64,000 bases of DNA from Desulfoscipio geothermicus (GCA_016841905.1 JAENYF010000003.1:40325-104324), one strand, 5' to 3'; shown: positions 1 through 8,571, counted from the stretch's first letter. Notes: generated by a model from the sequence alone, not told the origin. Made by a program: numbers and translations.

Positions 1-1
1 A

Positions 2-562
2 GGATTGCTGCTGCTCCTGGGTATTATGTTAATGTTGTTGGGCAGCTGTGATAGCGGCGTATTCAGTACAAAATCCGAAAAAGTTCCGCTGGATAGCGAT
101 ATGACCGGCGGAACCAGTAAGCCCAGTGTTGTTTCAAATTCATTGATGACCAGGGAGGAAGAGGAATTAGCGGTGGAATTGCGCCACATGCTGGAACAGG
201 TGGCCGGAGCAGGTAAGGTGGAAGTTACCGTGCAGCTGGCTTCATCTACAAACAATGATTACGCCATTAATACCACCACGGGTCTTAAAAATACCCAGGA
301 GAAGGACCAAGGGGGAGGTTCACGGCAAATCACTGAAAACACCGATTCCAGCACGGTGGTAATTGCCCGGGGTGATCAGGGACTGGAAGAGCCGGTGGTG
401 CAAAAGGAAGTGGCGCCCGATGTTGCGGGTATCATGGTGGTGGCCCAGGGGGCTGGTACACCCCGGGTAAAGGCCGATTTGTTTCGGGCGGTACAGGTTG
501 CCCTGGGTGTGGAACCGCATAGGATTATCGTGCTACCTATGAAGGAGGGGTTGCAGGGTTGA
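2..562 (+). CDS. spoIIIAG: Stage III sporulation protein AG (5'-truncated by window edge)
   Basis: SpoIIIAG forms a ring in the outer forespore membrane as part of the SpoIIIA-SpoIIQ feeding-tube channel between mother cell and forespore. The reading frame is already open at the first bases, so the cytoplasmic N-terminus lies outside the window. What remains is a hydrophobic segment (LLLLGIMLMLLG), a linker, and a ring-building domain with the family-typical stretches GAGKVEVTVQL and PDVAGIMVVAQGAG followed by the VKADLFRAVQVALGV helix. About 187 residues are seen. The stop overlaps the next gene by 4 bp, which fits translational coupling in the spoIIIA operon. The neighbour spoIIIAH supports the call. 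Confidence 0.93.
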   Translation, partial: GLLLLLGIMLMLLGSCDSGVFSTKSEKVPLDSDMTGGTSKPSVVSNSLMTREEEELAVELRHMLEQVAGAGKVEVTVQLASSTNNDYAINTTTGLKNTQEKDQGGGSRQITENTDSSTVVIARGDQGLEEPVVQKEVAPDVAGIMVVAQGAGTPRVKADLFRAVQVALGVEPHRIIVLPMKEGLQG

Positions 563-1146
563 TTACAGTGATAAAATTAGACCGTAAAAAAATATTTCTG
601 GCTGTCCTGATAGTGATGGGCATTGCTTTTTGTGCTGTGGGGTTCGGTGGTGTAGCCCAAAAGGTGTTTGGTCTGCAGGAGAACACGTCCACTCCTACCT
701 CGGTAACCCTAAATCAGTCGGAAGACGGCGAGATCGATGCAGTTGGTGAAGACAAACAAGCATCGCTCAATGCTCCGGAGAATACTGCCGACGGTTCTTA
801 TTTTGTTGAGGCTCGCTTGAGCCTGGAGCAGGCTCGGGGCAAGGAAATGGAAACTTTGCGCGAAGTATTGACCTCGGAAACAGATGAAGAGGTGCGCAAA
901 ACTGCCCAGGAAAGGATGATGCAGTTAAGCGGTCAAGTATCCCAGGAAATGGAGCTGGAAAACTTAATTCGGGCCAAGGGTTATCAAGATGTCGCTGTGT
1001 TTTTAGATAGTGATACCGTTACCGTAATTTTGCGCCCCGGTAAAAATATGGTATCCGAGGCAAATAACTTAACAATTGCCGAGTTGGTGGCTAAGACCAC
1101 CGGCGTACCCGAAGACGGTGTAATTGTCATTACCAGAGAGAACTAG
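559..1146 (+). CDS. spoIIIAH: Stage III sporulation protein AH
   Basis: SpoIIIAH is the mother-cell membrane partner of forespore SpoIIQ and completes the trans-septal channel. The protein (195 aa) has a short basic N-terminus (KLDRKK), one membrane segment (IFLAVLIVMGIAFCAVGFGG), an acidic low-complexity linker, and the conserved C-terminal ring domain with RLSLEQARGKEMETL, the helix ending in LENLIRAKGYQDVAVF and the final EDGVIVITREN. I chose the TTG that overlaps the spoIIIAG stop; a GGAGGGG lies about 10 bases upstream. A downstream GTG (568) is possible but has poorer spacing. A terminator follows, so this is the last gene of the spoIIIA operon. Confidence 0.93.
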   Translation: MITVIKLDRKKIFLAVLIVMGIAFCAVGFGGVAQKVFGLQENTSTPTSVTLNQSEDGEIDAVGEDKQASLNAPENTADGSYFVEARLSLEQARGKEMETLREVLTSETDEEVRKTAQERMMQLSGQVSQEMELENLIRAKGYQDVAVFLDSDTVTVILRPGKNMVSEANNLTIAELVAKTTGVPEDGVIVITREN

Positions 1147-1176
1147 GAGAACTATAAAAGATGTACTATAGTGCAT

Positions 1177-1217
1177 AACCGGGAATGGATACGTATGTAT
1201 TTATTCCCGGTTTTCTT
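1177..1217 (+). terminator. Rho-independent terminator of the spoIIIA operon
   Basis: A perfect 10-bp stem, AACCGGGAAT (1177-1186) with ATTCCCGGTT (1203-1212), is followed by a T-rich run (TTTTCTT). It lies 31 bp after the spoIIIAH stop. Confidence 0.85.
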
Positions 1218-1397
1218 ATAACGTTATACTAAGTATTAAACTGGTTACCCACCCTGGCTATATCTACCGTGTGTGAAGATTGTAAATGTATAGCATTTAT
1301 GGTACTGTATATAGGCAGGTATTTTTTTAATATATTGTATACTTGCTGCAAATCTATTTAATTTTTTTTAACACAGATATATAATAAATTTGTTAAC

Positions 1398-1431
1398 CAG
1401 GTTGTTAACTTCTAACAGCCTGACTTTTTTT
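1398..1431 (+). terminator. Leader terminator or attenuator upstream of the carboxyltransferase gene
   Basis: A stem of ten pairs (one G-U), CAGGTTGTTA (1398-1407) with TAACAGCCTG (1413-1422), has a 5-nt loop and is followed by seven T. It stands alone in the 419-bp gap between spoIIIAH and the carboxyltransferase gene, so it must end a transcript that begins inside the gap. A possible extended -10 promoter, TTGTAA (1280) and TGG-TACTGT (1300-1308), would give a leader of roughly 115 nt. I recognise no known riboswitch in it. The rest of the gap is AT-rich and I see nothing else there. Confidence 0.6.
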
Positions 1432-1565
1432 CTAAGCTGATTTACTGGATAATTGAGTATCTTATAATGATATTAAACCGTGAACTTTACAACAGGGATC
1501 CAGCGCCTATTAAGGACATTATCCCTGAAAGTATAAATGCAAATGTAATTAGGGAGGGTAATATT

Positions 1566-2960
1566 TTGGCGGAAACCAGGAAAGTTATGATTACAGATAC
1601 CACTTTGAGAGATGGTCATCAATCCTTACTGGCCACACGTATGCGGACAGAACATATGCTGCCCATTTTGGAAAAGGTGGATCAGGTTGGGTACAACTCC
1701 ATAGAGATGTGGGGAGGCGCTACCTTTGATACTTGCATGCGTTTCCTCAATGAGGATCCTTGGGAAAGACTCAGAGCTATCAGGCGCCAGATGAAAAACA
1801 CCAAACTGCAGATGTTGCTGCGTGCTCAAAACGTGGTGGGTTACAAGCATTACGCAGATGACGTGCTGGAAGAGTTTGTTAAGAGAGCCGTAGAAAACGG
1901 AATGGATATCTTCAGGGTTTTTGATGCTTTAAATGATATCCGTAACATGGCGAAATCCATTGAGTGTGTTAAGCGGGAAGGCGCTCATGCCCAGGCTACG
2001 GTGGTTTACACCATAAGCCCGGTACATGATTACGATTTTTATATGCGAACCGGTAAAGAACTCGTTGAACTGGGCGTTGATTCGATCTGCTTAAAAGACA
2101 TGGCGGGTATTTTGGCTCCGAAGCCTGCTTACGAGATTGTCAAGGGCTGGAAAGAAAATCTGGGTGTCATGGTGCAGCTGCACTGCCATTACTCCAGCGG
2201 TATGGCTGCGATGTCTTATTTGAAGGCCGCAGAAGCCGGCGTTGATGTAATTGACTGTGCTATATCCACCATGTCCTCACAAAGCTCACAGCCTTGCACT
2301 GAAAGCATGGTCTGTGCGCTTCAGGATACCCCTTATGATACCGGGCTAAATATTGAGCTGCTTTCCGAAATTGCCGAGTACTTCAAGGATGTGCGGGCGA
2401 ATTATGCAGAATTCGATCACGCCAGCTGCAGCCCGGATACCAATGTTTTAATTTATCAGATTCCTGGCGGCATGATATCCAACTTCATCAACCAACTTAA
2501 AGAGCAAAATGCTCTGGATAAACTGCCTGAGGTGCTGGCTGAAGTACCCCGGGTGCGTGAAGACTTTGGCTTTCCGCCGCTAGTCACTCCCACAAGCCAA
2601 ATTGTGGGCTCTCAGGCGGCCTTCAACGTGATCTTCGGGCAGCGCTATTTAATGGCTACCAATGAATCTAAGATGTATATGCGTGGTTACTATGGCCGAC
2701 CCCCGGCAACGGTGAATGAAGAAGTGCGCAAGATGATTATCGGCGACGAGGAACCCATCGAATGCCGTCCGGCGGACTTAATCGAGCCGGAGCTGCCGGC
2801 TGCCAGAGAACTGGGCGGAGATTTAATTGAAAAACCCGAAGATGTGGTTTCGGTAGCTTTATTCCCCCAAGTAGCGCCGCAATTCTTACAGGAAAGAAAG
2901 GCGAGAAGAGTTAAAGAACTTGAGCCGGCAAACGATGGCGCTGAGGTTAATCCCATTTAA
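1566..2960 (+). CDS. Carboxyltransferase subunit (PycB / oxaloacetate decarboxylase alpha / transcarboxylase 5S family)
   Basis: This is the carboxyltransferase (HMG-CoA-lyase-like TIM barrel) part of a biotin enzyme that moves CO2 between carboxybiotin and pyruvate or oxaloacetate. Family marks are ITDTTLRDGHQSLLATR near the N-terminus, EMWGGATFDT, FRVFDALND, the lysine in SICLKDMAG (carbamylated, metal-bound in the family) and the metal-binding HCHYSSGMA. The chain (464 aa) stops after the PYC/OADA domain and has no MKM biotin motif, so a separate biotin carrier protein must exist elsewhere. The start is the TTG at 1566 with AGGGAGGG 7 bases upstream; the frame stays open up to an ATG at 1467 that has no ribosome site. 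Pyruvate carboxylase B, decarboxylase or transcarboxylase roles cannot be told apart here. Confidence 0.88.
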   Translation: MAETRKVMITDTTLRDGHQSLLATRMRTEHMLPILEKVDQVGYNSIEMWGGATFDTCMRFLNEDPWERLRAIRRQMKNTKLQMLLRAQNVVGYKHYADDVLEEFVKRAVENGMDIFRVFDALNDIRNMAKSIECVKREGAHAQATVVYTISPVHDYDFYMRTGKELVELGVDSICLKDMAGILAPKPAYEIVKGWKENLGVMVQLHCHYSSGMAAMSYLKAAEAGVDVIDCAISTMSSQSSQPCTESMVCALQDTPYDTGLNIELLSEIAEYFKDVRANYAEFDHASCSPDTNVLIYQIPGGMISNFINQLKEQNALDKLPEVLAEVPRVREDFGFPPLVTPTSQIVGSQAAFNVIFGQRYLMATNESKMYMRGYYGRPPATVNEEVRKMIIGDEEPIECRPADLIEPELPAARELGGDLIEKPEDVVSVALFPQVAPQFLQERKARRVKELEPANDGAEVNPI

Positions 2961-3009
2961 TATTGTAAACTGATTAATTATTTATTCCTTGATTTAAGCT
3001 ATCTTTATT

Positions 3010-3043
3010 AAAGCAGGCCTTATTTAGGAGGTCTGCTTTTTTT
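3010..3043 (+). terminator. Rho-independent terminator after the carboxyltransferase gene
   Basis: The stem AAGCAG/CTGCTT, extended inward by the imperfect GCCT/AGG pairs, is followed by a run of seven T. Confidence 0.85.
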
Positions 3044-3154
3044 CGCAACTTCCGGTAAGCGAACCGGGCAGTGTAGGATATGTACAGTGCTTTGCTCGTC
3101 AATCAGGGGGGCTAAGGCGACAATTGCAATCTATTAATTGAAAAACTAGTCCAA

Positions 3155-3183
3155 TTGCGGTAATTTGCCTCTTCTGGTATAAT
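3155..3183 (+). promoter_or_regulatory. Sigma-A promoter of the asp23-amaP-nusB operon
   Basis: TTGCGG (3155-3160), a 17-bp spacer and TATAAT (3178-3183) with an extended TGG just upstream. It precedes asp23 by about 30 bp and follows a terminator. Confidence 0.75.
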
Positions 3184-3214
3184 AACTTAAATTGTTTTGA
3201 GGGAGGATTACATC

Positions 3215-3616
3215 ATGGAGCAGGAGGAATTAATCATGAGTGAAGAAAAAAATAGCTTGGGTTCCATACGTATCGCTGATGATGTTGTGCGTATCATTGC
3301 AGGGATGGCAGCTACCGAGGTTCCCGGCGTGGTTGGTATGAGCGGTGGTGTGGTGGGCGGCATAGCCGAAAAATTAGGCCGGAAATACCTCTCTAAGGGT
3401 GTTAAAGTGGAAGTAGGAGAGAAAGAAGCAGCGGTGGATTTATTTATTGTTGTGGAATACGGTTCCAGCATACCCGAAGTAGCGGCTAAAATACAGGATT
3501 CAGTAAAAGGCGCCGTGGAAAAAATGACTGGTTTAACGGTGGTGGAGATAAACGTTAATGTACAAGGAGTAGCGTTTGCCAATGAATTAAATGAAGAAGA
3601 TAACAGGGTAAAATAA
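3215..3616 (+). CDS. Asp23/Gls24 family envelope stress response protein
   Basis: This is a small soluble protein of the Asp23 family, related to B. subtilis YqhY. In staphylococci Asp23 is held at the membrane by AmaP; YqhY has been linked to control of acetyl-CoA carboxylase. The family core is plain: SIRIADDVVRIIAGMAATEVPGVVGMSGG near the start and VEINVNVQGVAF near the end. Two in-frame ATG codons (3215 and 3236) each have a strong Shine-Dalgarno (GGGAGG and AGGAGG); I took the first, giving 133 aa. The next two genes encode its usual membrane partners, so the three probably form one envelope-associated unit. Confidence 0.9.
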   Translation: MEQEELIMSEEKNSLGSIRIADDVVRIIAGMAATEVPGVVGMSGGVVGGIAEKLGRKYLSKGVKVEVGEKEAAVDLFIVVEYGSSIPEVAAKIQDSVKGAVEKMTGLTVVEINVNVQGVAFANELNEEDNRVK

Positions 3617-3631
3617 AACTGGAGGATGTAC

Positions 3632-4165
3632 ATGGGACCCTTTGACCGTAGCATACTTGTATTGTATACTGCAACCCTAACTTTGTTCTTCCTGGCACTG
3701 GGTATTTTTCTGGCTGGTTGGCCGGAGCCGGCTCTACTGCTTCGGCAGGAGGTCAATGCCCTTGCTTACCAGGAGATTTTATGGCTCTTACTGGTGGTGT
3801 ACATTATTATGGGCTTGCGTCTGTTGTGGAGGGCTTTAAAACCCGAACGAAAAAAACAAGCTGTGGTGCATGAAAGCGGTCTAGGCCAGGTGCGGGTATC
3901 CTTGGCGGCCATAGAAGCACTGGCGGAAAAAGTGGCTGCTGCCAAACCAGAAATTAAAGAAGTTAAGGCCAAGGTGGTATCATCATCTAAGGGCATTGCG
4001 CTGAACTTAAGATTATACACTGCTCCGGATATCAATATTCCCGCTGTTTCAGAAGATATCCAACGTGAGGTGAAGGATCGTATCTATCAGGTAGTGGGAA
4101 TAACTGTATCCGAGGTGCGGGTGGCGGTAGAGAGCTTTATAGCAGCTAAACCCAGGGTGGAATAA
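3632..4165 (+). CDS. amaP: AmaP-like alkaline shock response membrane anchor protein
   Basis: The N-terminal 70 residues hold two hydrophobic segments (LVLYTATLTLFFLALGIFLAG and ILWLLLVVYIIMGLRLLW); the C-terminal part is soluble and resembles an Asp23-type fold (GIALNLRLYTAPDINIPAVSEDIQREVKDRIYQVVGITVSEVRV). This is the layout of AmaP, which anchors Asp23 to the membrane. The start is the ATG at 3632, six bases after GGAGG; the ATG at 3626 overlaps the ribosome site itself. Sixteen bp separate it from asp23 and 17 bp from the next gene. Confidence 0.85.
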   Translation: MGPFDRSILVLYTATLTLFFLALGIFLAGWPEPALLLRQEVNALAYQEILWLLLVVYIIMGLRLLWRALKPERKKQAVVHESGLGQVRVSLAAIEALAEKVAAAKPEIKEVKAKVVSSSKGIALNLRLYTAPDINIPAVSEDIQREVKDRIYQVVGITVSEVRVAVESFIAAKPRVE

Positions 4166-4182
4166 TAGGGAGTGGCCTGTTA

Positions 4183-4404
4183 ATGGATAATCTGGAATTT
4201 ATTCTGGAATGGATGCTCATGCATCGGGGTAAAATAATTGGTGTACTGGTAGGCTTATTGATCAGTTTATCTGTGATATTCTGGGGTATTTTAAAGACCT
4301 TGTTGATTGTTGTGTGCGTTGTAATAGGCTATTTTGGCGGCAAACAATTAGACGACCGGGTTGATATAAAGGACCGGCTGTTACGCATGCTGGGTGAAAG
4401 GTGA
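4183..4404 (+). CDS. DUF2273 small membrane protein
   Basis: This 73-aa protein has two closely spaced hydrophobic segments (GKIIGVLVGLLISLSVIFWGILKTLLIVVCVVIGYFGG) and a short polar tail (DRVDIKDRLLRMLGER). That matches the DUF2273 family, which regularly sits beside asp23 and amaP in Gram-positive bacteria. Its role is not established; from context it is a third part of the Asp23 membrane assembly. The start ATG has a GGGAG-like site upstream. Confidence 0.85.
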   Translation: MDNLEFILEWMLMHRGKIIGVLVGLLISLSVIFWGILKTLLIVVCVVIGYFGGKQLDDRVDIKDRLLRMLGER

Positions 4405-4414
4405 AATCAAATAA

Positions 4415-4819
4415 ATGAGTAGAAGACTTTCCAGGGAATCGGCGATGCAGGTGATGTACCAGGTGGATGTGGGTAAAATGGACGTAGATGAAGCGCTGCA
4501 AAATATTCAGGAACAGTTTGAGCTAACCGGTCCTGATTTGGATTTTACCAGCCAGCTGGTGTATGGCACCCTGGATAAGCTTGCTGAGTTAGATCAAACT
4601 ATTAGTGGGCACAGCCGGGAGTGGCTGGTGGAGCGGATGGCGGCTGTGGACAGGAATATCCTGCGCCTGGCTTTGTTTGAGATGCTGTATATACAGGAAA
4701 TCCCTACCAATGTATCCATCAATGAAGCTTTAGAAATGGCCAAGAGGTTTGGCGGTGCAGATTCAGCAAAATTTATCAATGGCATCTTAGGTGCGGTGGC
4801 ACGCCAAACTGAAATATAA
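4415..4819 (+). CDS. nusB: Transcription antitermination factor NusB
   Basis: NusB pairs with S10 (NusE) on boxA RNA to build antitermination complexes on rRNA operons. The protein (134 aa, usual length) starts with SRRLSRESAMQVMYQVDVGKMDVDEAL and carries the family C-terminal signature LRLALFEMLYIQEIPTNVSINEALEMAKRFGGADSAKFINGILGAV. The ribosome site is weak (GGTG). It lies 10 bp after the DUF2273 gene in the same operon, the usual Bacillus order asp23-nusB. Confidence 0.95.
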   Translation: MSRRLSRESAMQVMYQVDVGKMDVDEALQNIQEQFELTGPDLDFTSQLVYGTLDKLAELDQTISGHSREWLVERMAAVDRNILRLALFEMLYIQEIPTNVSINEALEMAKRFGGADSAKFINGILGAVARQTEI

Positions 4820-5007
4820 CTTAGAAGCTTATGCAACAGGTCTTTGGCTAATTAGACAACAAACAAGCGAGCAGCCAAGATTTTTGTATATAATAAATGA
4901 AATATTGTTTATATTTTGAAAGGACTGCAGGAATTAAACAATTAATCTAGAAATAATTTATGGTTAAGTTTGTTGATAAAAAACATGAGGGAGGGGAATG
5001 GAGTTCT

Positions 5008-5859
5008 ATGTTCAAAATTTTAGAGAAACAAGTACATTCACCGGTAATCAAGCAATTTGTTGTCGAGGCGCCCAGGGTTGCTAAAAGCTGTAAGGCCGGT
5101 CAGTTTATTATTTTAGGCATCAATGAAGAAGGGGAAAGAATCCCTTTGACTATTGCCGATTTTGACCGGGAAAAGGGTACTATAACCATAGTATTTCAGG
5201 AAGTTGGTAAGAGTACCATTCAACTAGGTGCCATGGAAGCAGGGGACTATATCAAAGATTTCGTCGGCCCGCTTGGTGAACCCACTCACATTGAAAATGT
5301 AGGCACTGTGATTTGTGTGGCCGGTGGCGTTGGTATCGCGCCGGTGCATCCCATTGCTCGGGCGTTTAAAGAATCCGGCAATCACGTTATCGGAATTATG
5401 GGCGCCAGAACTAAGGATTTATTGTTCTGGGAAGATAAAATGGGTGAAGCCTGCTCTGAACTGAACGTTACCACTGATGATGGCTCCTACGTGCGCCAAG
5501 GTTTCGTTACTGAAGTTTTAAAAGATATTATTGAACAAAAGGGTAAAGAAAACATCCCCCTGGTAATTGCTATTGGACCGCAGCCGATGATGCGGGCGGT
5601 ATGCAATATGACCAAGGAATACGGCATTAAAACGATCGTTAGTTTGAACGCGCTAATGGTGGACGGCACCGGTATGTGCGGTTGTTGCCGGATTACCGTG
5701 GGTGAGGAAACCAAGTTTGTCTGTGTGGACGGTCCGGATTTCGACGGGCATAAAGTGGACTGGTCAGAGTTGGCCCTGCGCCAGGTTTACTTTAAATCTG
5801 AGGAGCAGTTAGCCCTGGAATATAGAGAATGCACATGCGGAAACGGAGGTGCTAAATAA
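5008..5859 (+). CDS. nfnA: NfnA, small subunit of NADH-dependent ferredoxin:NADP+ oxidoreductase (sulfide dehydrogenase beta)
   Basis: NfnAB bifurcates electrons between NADPH, NAD+ and reduced ferredoxin in the cytoplasm of anaerobes. NfnA binds FAD, NAD(H) and a [2Fe-2S] cluster. The sequence is of the ferredoxin-NADP reductase type: the FAD region GERIPLTIADFD, the NAD-binding VGTVICVAGGVGIAPVHPIARA, and a C-terminal cluster-binding region with GTGMCGCCRITV and FVCVDGPDFDGHKVDW. I start at ATG 5008 (FKILEKQVHSP), 284 aa; the longer frame from 4960 adds a charged stretch that contains the ribosome site. The stop overlaps nfnB by one base. A TATAAT lies at 4889-4894 but has no convincing -35. 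Confidence 0.92.
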   Translation: MFKILEKQVHSPVIKQFVVEAPRVAKSCKAGQFIILGINEEGERIPLTIADFDREKGTITIVFQEVGKSTIQLGAMEAGDYIKDFVGPLGEPTHIENVGTVICVAGGVGIAPVHPIARAFKESGNHVIGIMGARTKDLLFWEDKMGEACSELNVTTDDGSYVRQGFVTEVLKDIIEQKGKENIPLVIAIGPQPMMRAVCNMTKEYGIKTIVSLNALMVDGTGMCGCCRITVGEETKFVCVDGPDFDGHKVDWSELALRQVYFKSEEQLALEYRECTCGNGGAK

Positions 5860-7271
5860 TGGCTGACGAAAAGGCTAAGAAAACAATTGACCCGCATAAA
5901 CACGAAATGCCGGTCCAGGAAGCCAGTGTAAGAGCTCATAACTTTGAGGAAGTGGCTTTGGGTTACGATGAAGAAACAGCGGTAGCTGAAGCTAAGCGTT
6001 GCCTGCAGTGTAAAAACGAGCCCTGTCGCAAGGGCTGCCCTGTATCAGTATATATTCCCCAATTTATTAAGCTCATCGCCGAACGGGATTTTGAGGGCGC
6101 TATTGCGAAAAATAAAGAGAAAAACGCTTTACCGGCAGTTTGTGGCCGGGTATGTCCCCAGGAAAACCAGTGCGAGAAATATTGTACTCTTGGGAAAAAA
6201 TTTGATCCCGTAGGTATTGGACGCTTGGAGCGTTTCATTGCTGACCGGGAATTGAAAATGGGCGTGACGGTGCCTGAAGTAGCACCGCCTACCGGTAAAA
6301 AAGTGGCCGTTATAGGTTCCGGCCCCTCCGGTTTGACCTGCGCTGCCGACCTGGCCAAGCTGGGGCATGATGTAACTGTGTTTGAGGCCCTGCATGTGGC
6401 GGGTGGTGTGCTGATGTACGGTATTCCACAGTTCCGTCTGCCTAAAGAAGTGGTGCAGGCAGAAGTGGACAACTTGAGAAAACTGGGTGTTAAAATCGAA
6501 GTTAACTCGGTGGTGGGTAAATTCGCCACAGTCGATGAGCTTATGGAAGAAGAAGGCTTTGACGCTGTGTATATCGGCACCGGCGCCGGTCTGCCCTACT
6601 TCATGGGCATTCCCGGGGAAAATGCTTGCGGCGTATACTCCGCCAACGAATTTTTAACCCGGACCAATTTGATGAAAGCATACCTGTTCCCCAAATATGA
6701 CACTCCCATTAAGATCGGAAAGAAGGTAGCCGTGCTGGGTGGCGGTAACGTGGCTATGGACGGTGCCCGCACCGCGCTGCGCCTGGGTGCCGAAGAATCC
6801 CATATCGTTTACCGGCGCTCACATGATGAATTGCCTGCCCGTAAGGAAGAAGCCGAACATGCTGAGGAAGAGGGCGTGATTTTCGACCTGCTGACCAGCC
6901 CGGTAGAAATCCTCAGCAACGAAGAAGGTTGGGTAACCGGCATGAAGTGCATCAAGTATGAACTGGGCGAGCCCGATGCTTCCGGCAGACGCAGTCCTAT
7001 AGCAATTCCTGGTTCTGAGTTTATCATGGATGTCGATACAGTAGTAGTGGCTATTGGTCAGGGGCCCAACCCGCTGGTGCCCAGAACCACTAAAGGCCTG
7101 GAATTAAATAAAAACGGTAATATCGTAGCAAGCTTGGAAACTGGTGCCACCTCTAAGCCCGGCGTTTACGCCGGCGGTGACGTAGTTACCGGTGCGGCGA
7201 CCGTTATCCTGGCCATGGGTGCCGGGCGAACAGCTGCCGACTCGATTCACGAGTATTTAACTAATAAATAA
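5859..7271 (+). CDS. nfnB: NfnB, large subunit of NADH-dependent ferredoxin:NADP+ oxidoreductase (GltD family)
   Basis: NfnB carries the bifurcating FAD, the NADP(H) site and two [4Fe-4S] clusters. The N-terminal cluster domain shows CLQCKNEPCRKGCPV and CGRVCPQENQCEKYC; the first FAD dinucleotide fold is KKVAVIGSGPSGLTCAADLAKLGHDVTVFEA (about residues 146-176) and the NADP fold is KKVAVLGGGNVAMDGARTALRLGA. The C-terminal GVYAGGDVVTGAATVILAMGAGRTAADSIHEYL closes the FAD site. Length 470 aa is normal. The family also contains glutamate synthase small subunits, but the adjacent nfnA and the absence of gltB make NfnB the better name. GGAGGT precedes the ATG. Confidence 0.93.
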   Translation: MADEKAKKTIDPHKHEMPVQEASVRAHNFEEVALGYDEETAVAEAKRCLQCKNEPCRKGCPVSVYIPQFIKLIAERDFEGAIAKNKEKNALPAVCGRVCPQENQCEKYCTLGKKFDPVGIGRLERFIADRELKMGVTVPEVAPPTGKKVAVIGSGPSGLTCAADLAKLGHDVTVFEALHVAGGVLMYGIPQFRLPKEVVQAEVDNLRKLGVKIEVNSVVGKFATVDELMEEEGFDAVYIGTGAGLPYFMGIPGENACGVYSANEFLTRTNLMKAYLFPKYDTPIKIGKKVAVLGGGNVAMDGARTALRLGAEESHIVYRRSHDELPARKEEAEHAEEEGVIFDLLTSPVEILSNEEGWVTGMKCIKYELGEPDASGRRSPIAIPGSEFIMDVDTVVVAIGQGPNPLVPRTTKGLELNKNGNIVASLETGATSKPGVYAGGDVVTGAATVILAMGAGRTAADSIHEYLTNK

Positions 7272-7290
7272 CTATCTATTAGTACCGATA

Positions 7291-7327
7291 AACCCGGCAA
7301 CGGCGCAAGCTGGTGCCGGGGTTTTTT
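7291..7327 (+). terminator. Rho-independent terminator after nfnAB
   Basis: The stem AACCCGGCA with TGCCGGG(G)TT has one bulged G and is followed by TTTTTT. It separates nfnAB from xseA. Confidence 0.85.
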
Positions 7328-7374
7328 ATCAAATGTCGGCAATTGGGGAAAAATATATTAGAGGATTTGAATTT

Positions 7375-8571
7375 ATGCAAATATTTACTGTTCAGCAATT
7401 AACCGGACGTATAAAAGGAATCCTGGAAAACGACTATCAGTTGGCGGATCTCTGGGTCAAGGGGGAAATATCCAATTTTAAAAAAGCTGCCTCCGGACAT
7501 ATTTACTTTACATTAAAAGATAATTTTTCCTGTATCAGAGTAGTGATGTTTCGTTCCCGGGCTAGACTCTTAAAATGCTCTCCTGGCAATGGACTTGCCG
7601 TGCGGGTCAGAGGCTATGTTACCGTCTACGACCGGGACGGTCAGTACCAGTTATATGCCGAGCAAGTGGAACCGGATGGCACAGGGGCACTTTTTGCTGC
7701 CCTGGAGAAGCTTAAACAGCAGTTGGCTGGTGAAGGGTTGTTTGAGCCAAACAAAAAAAAGGTGCTGCCACGTTATCCTCACTGTATAGGTATCGTGACC
7801 TCGCCGACAGGTGCTGCGGTGCGGGATATTGTACATATATTGCACCGCCGCTGGCCGCAGGTCAATATTATCCTAGCCCCTGTGGCGGTGCAGGGAGAGG
7901 CTGCCCCCCGGGAGGTAGCTCAGGCTCTGGAGCGGCTGAACCGGCTTAATGATCTAGATTTAATTATCGTTGGCCGGGGAGGCGGTTCCTTGGAGGAACT
8001 ATGGGCTTTTAATAGTGAGCTGGTAGTAAGAAGCATTGCCGCTTCCACTATTCCGGTTATATCAGCTGTTGGTCACGAAACTGATTTTACTCTGGCGGAT
8101 TTGGCGGCCGATTTACGCGCACCTACTCCCTCAGCGGCGGCGGAATTAGCCGTGCCGGATCGTGAGGATTTGATCAGACTGGTGGCGATGCAAAAGTCAC
8201 GATTAACCCGCTGTCTGGGCCAGCAAATTCGCGGTTACCAGCAGCGGCTAAACTACTGTTCCAGGAGCCGGGTAATGGCCAGGCCTGTAGATCGGCTGAT
8301 TGAACAGCGGCGGCAAACCGTGGACACGCTGGCCAGGCAGCTGGCCGGTGGTGTTCGGACGGTCAACAAGAGTTTTAACAATCGCCTTGCTCTGCTGGCA
8401 GGCCGGCTTGATGCCCTTAGCCCGCTGGGCACATTGGCCAGGGGATATAGTTATGCTTTGGATCCGGCCGGCCAAGTGCTGCGCGACGCAGGCCAGGTGC
8501 AGGTGGGCGATCAAGTGCAGTTGCACTTGCAGCGAGGAGAGTTAACGTGTATGGTCAAAAAAATAAATTAA
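7375..8571 (+). CDS. xseA: Exodeoxyribonuclease VII large subunit
   Basis: XseA is the catalytic subunit of exonuclease VII, which degrades single-stranded DNA from both ends. The N-terminal OB fold reads TVQQLTGRIKGILENDYQLADLWVKGEISNF and SGHIYFTLKD; the catalytic domain contains GIVTSPTGAAVRDI, the glycine-rich LDLIIVGRGGGSLEELWAFN and PVISAVGHETDFTLADLAADLRAPTPSAAAE. A long helical C-terminal part follows. The start ATG 7375 has GAGG upstream; the frame is open from 7333. Length 398 aa. The small subunit xseB lies 1.8 kb downstream, with folD and fchA between. Confidence 0.96.
   Translation: MQIFTVQQLTGRIKGILENDYQLADLWVKGEISNFKKAASGHIYFTLKDNFSCIRVVMFRSRARLLKCSPGNGLAVRVRGYVTVYDRDGQYQLYAEQVEPDGTGALFAALEKLKQQLAGEGLFEPNKKKVLPRYPHCIGIVTSPTGAAVRDIVHILHRRWPQVNIILAPVAVQGEAAPREVAQALERLNRLNDLDLIIVGRGGGSLEELWAFNSELVVRSIAASTIPVISAVGHETDFTLADLAADLRAPTPSAAAELAVPDREDLIRLVAMQKSRLTRCLGQQIRGYQQRLNYCSRSRVMARPVDRLIEQRRQTVDTLARQLAGGVRTVNKSFNNRLALLAGRLDALSPLGTLARGYSYALDPAGQVLRDAGQVQVGDQVQLHLQRGELTCMVKKIN

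Noticed and set aside
1467..1565. N-terminal extension of the carboxyltransferase
   Set aside because: No ribosome site before ATG 1467; the TTG at 1566 has a strong one and the known family starts near the TTLRDGHQS motif.
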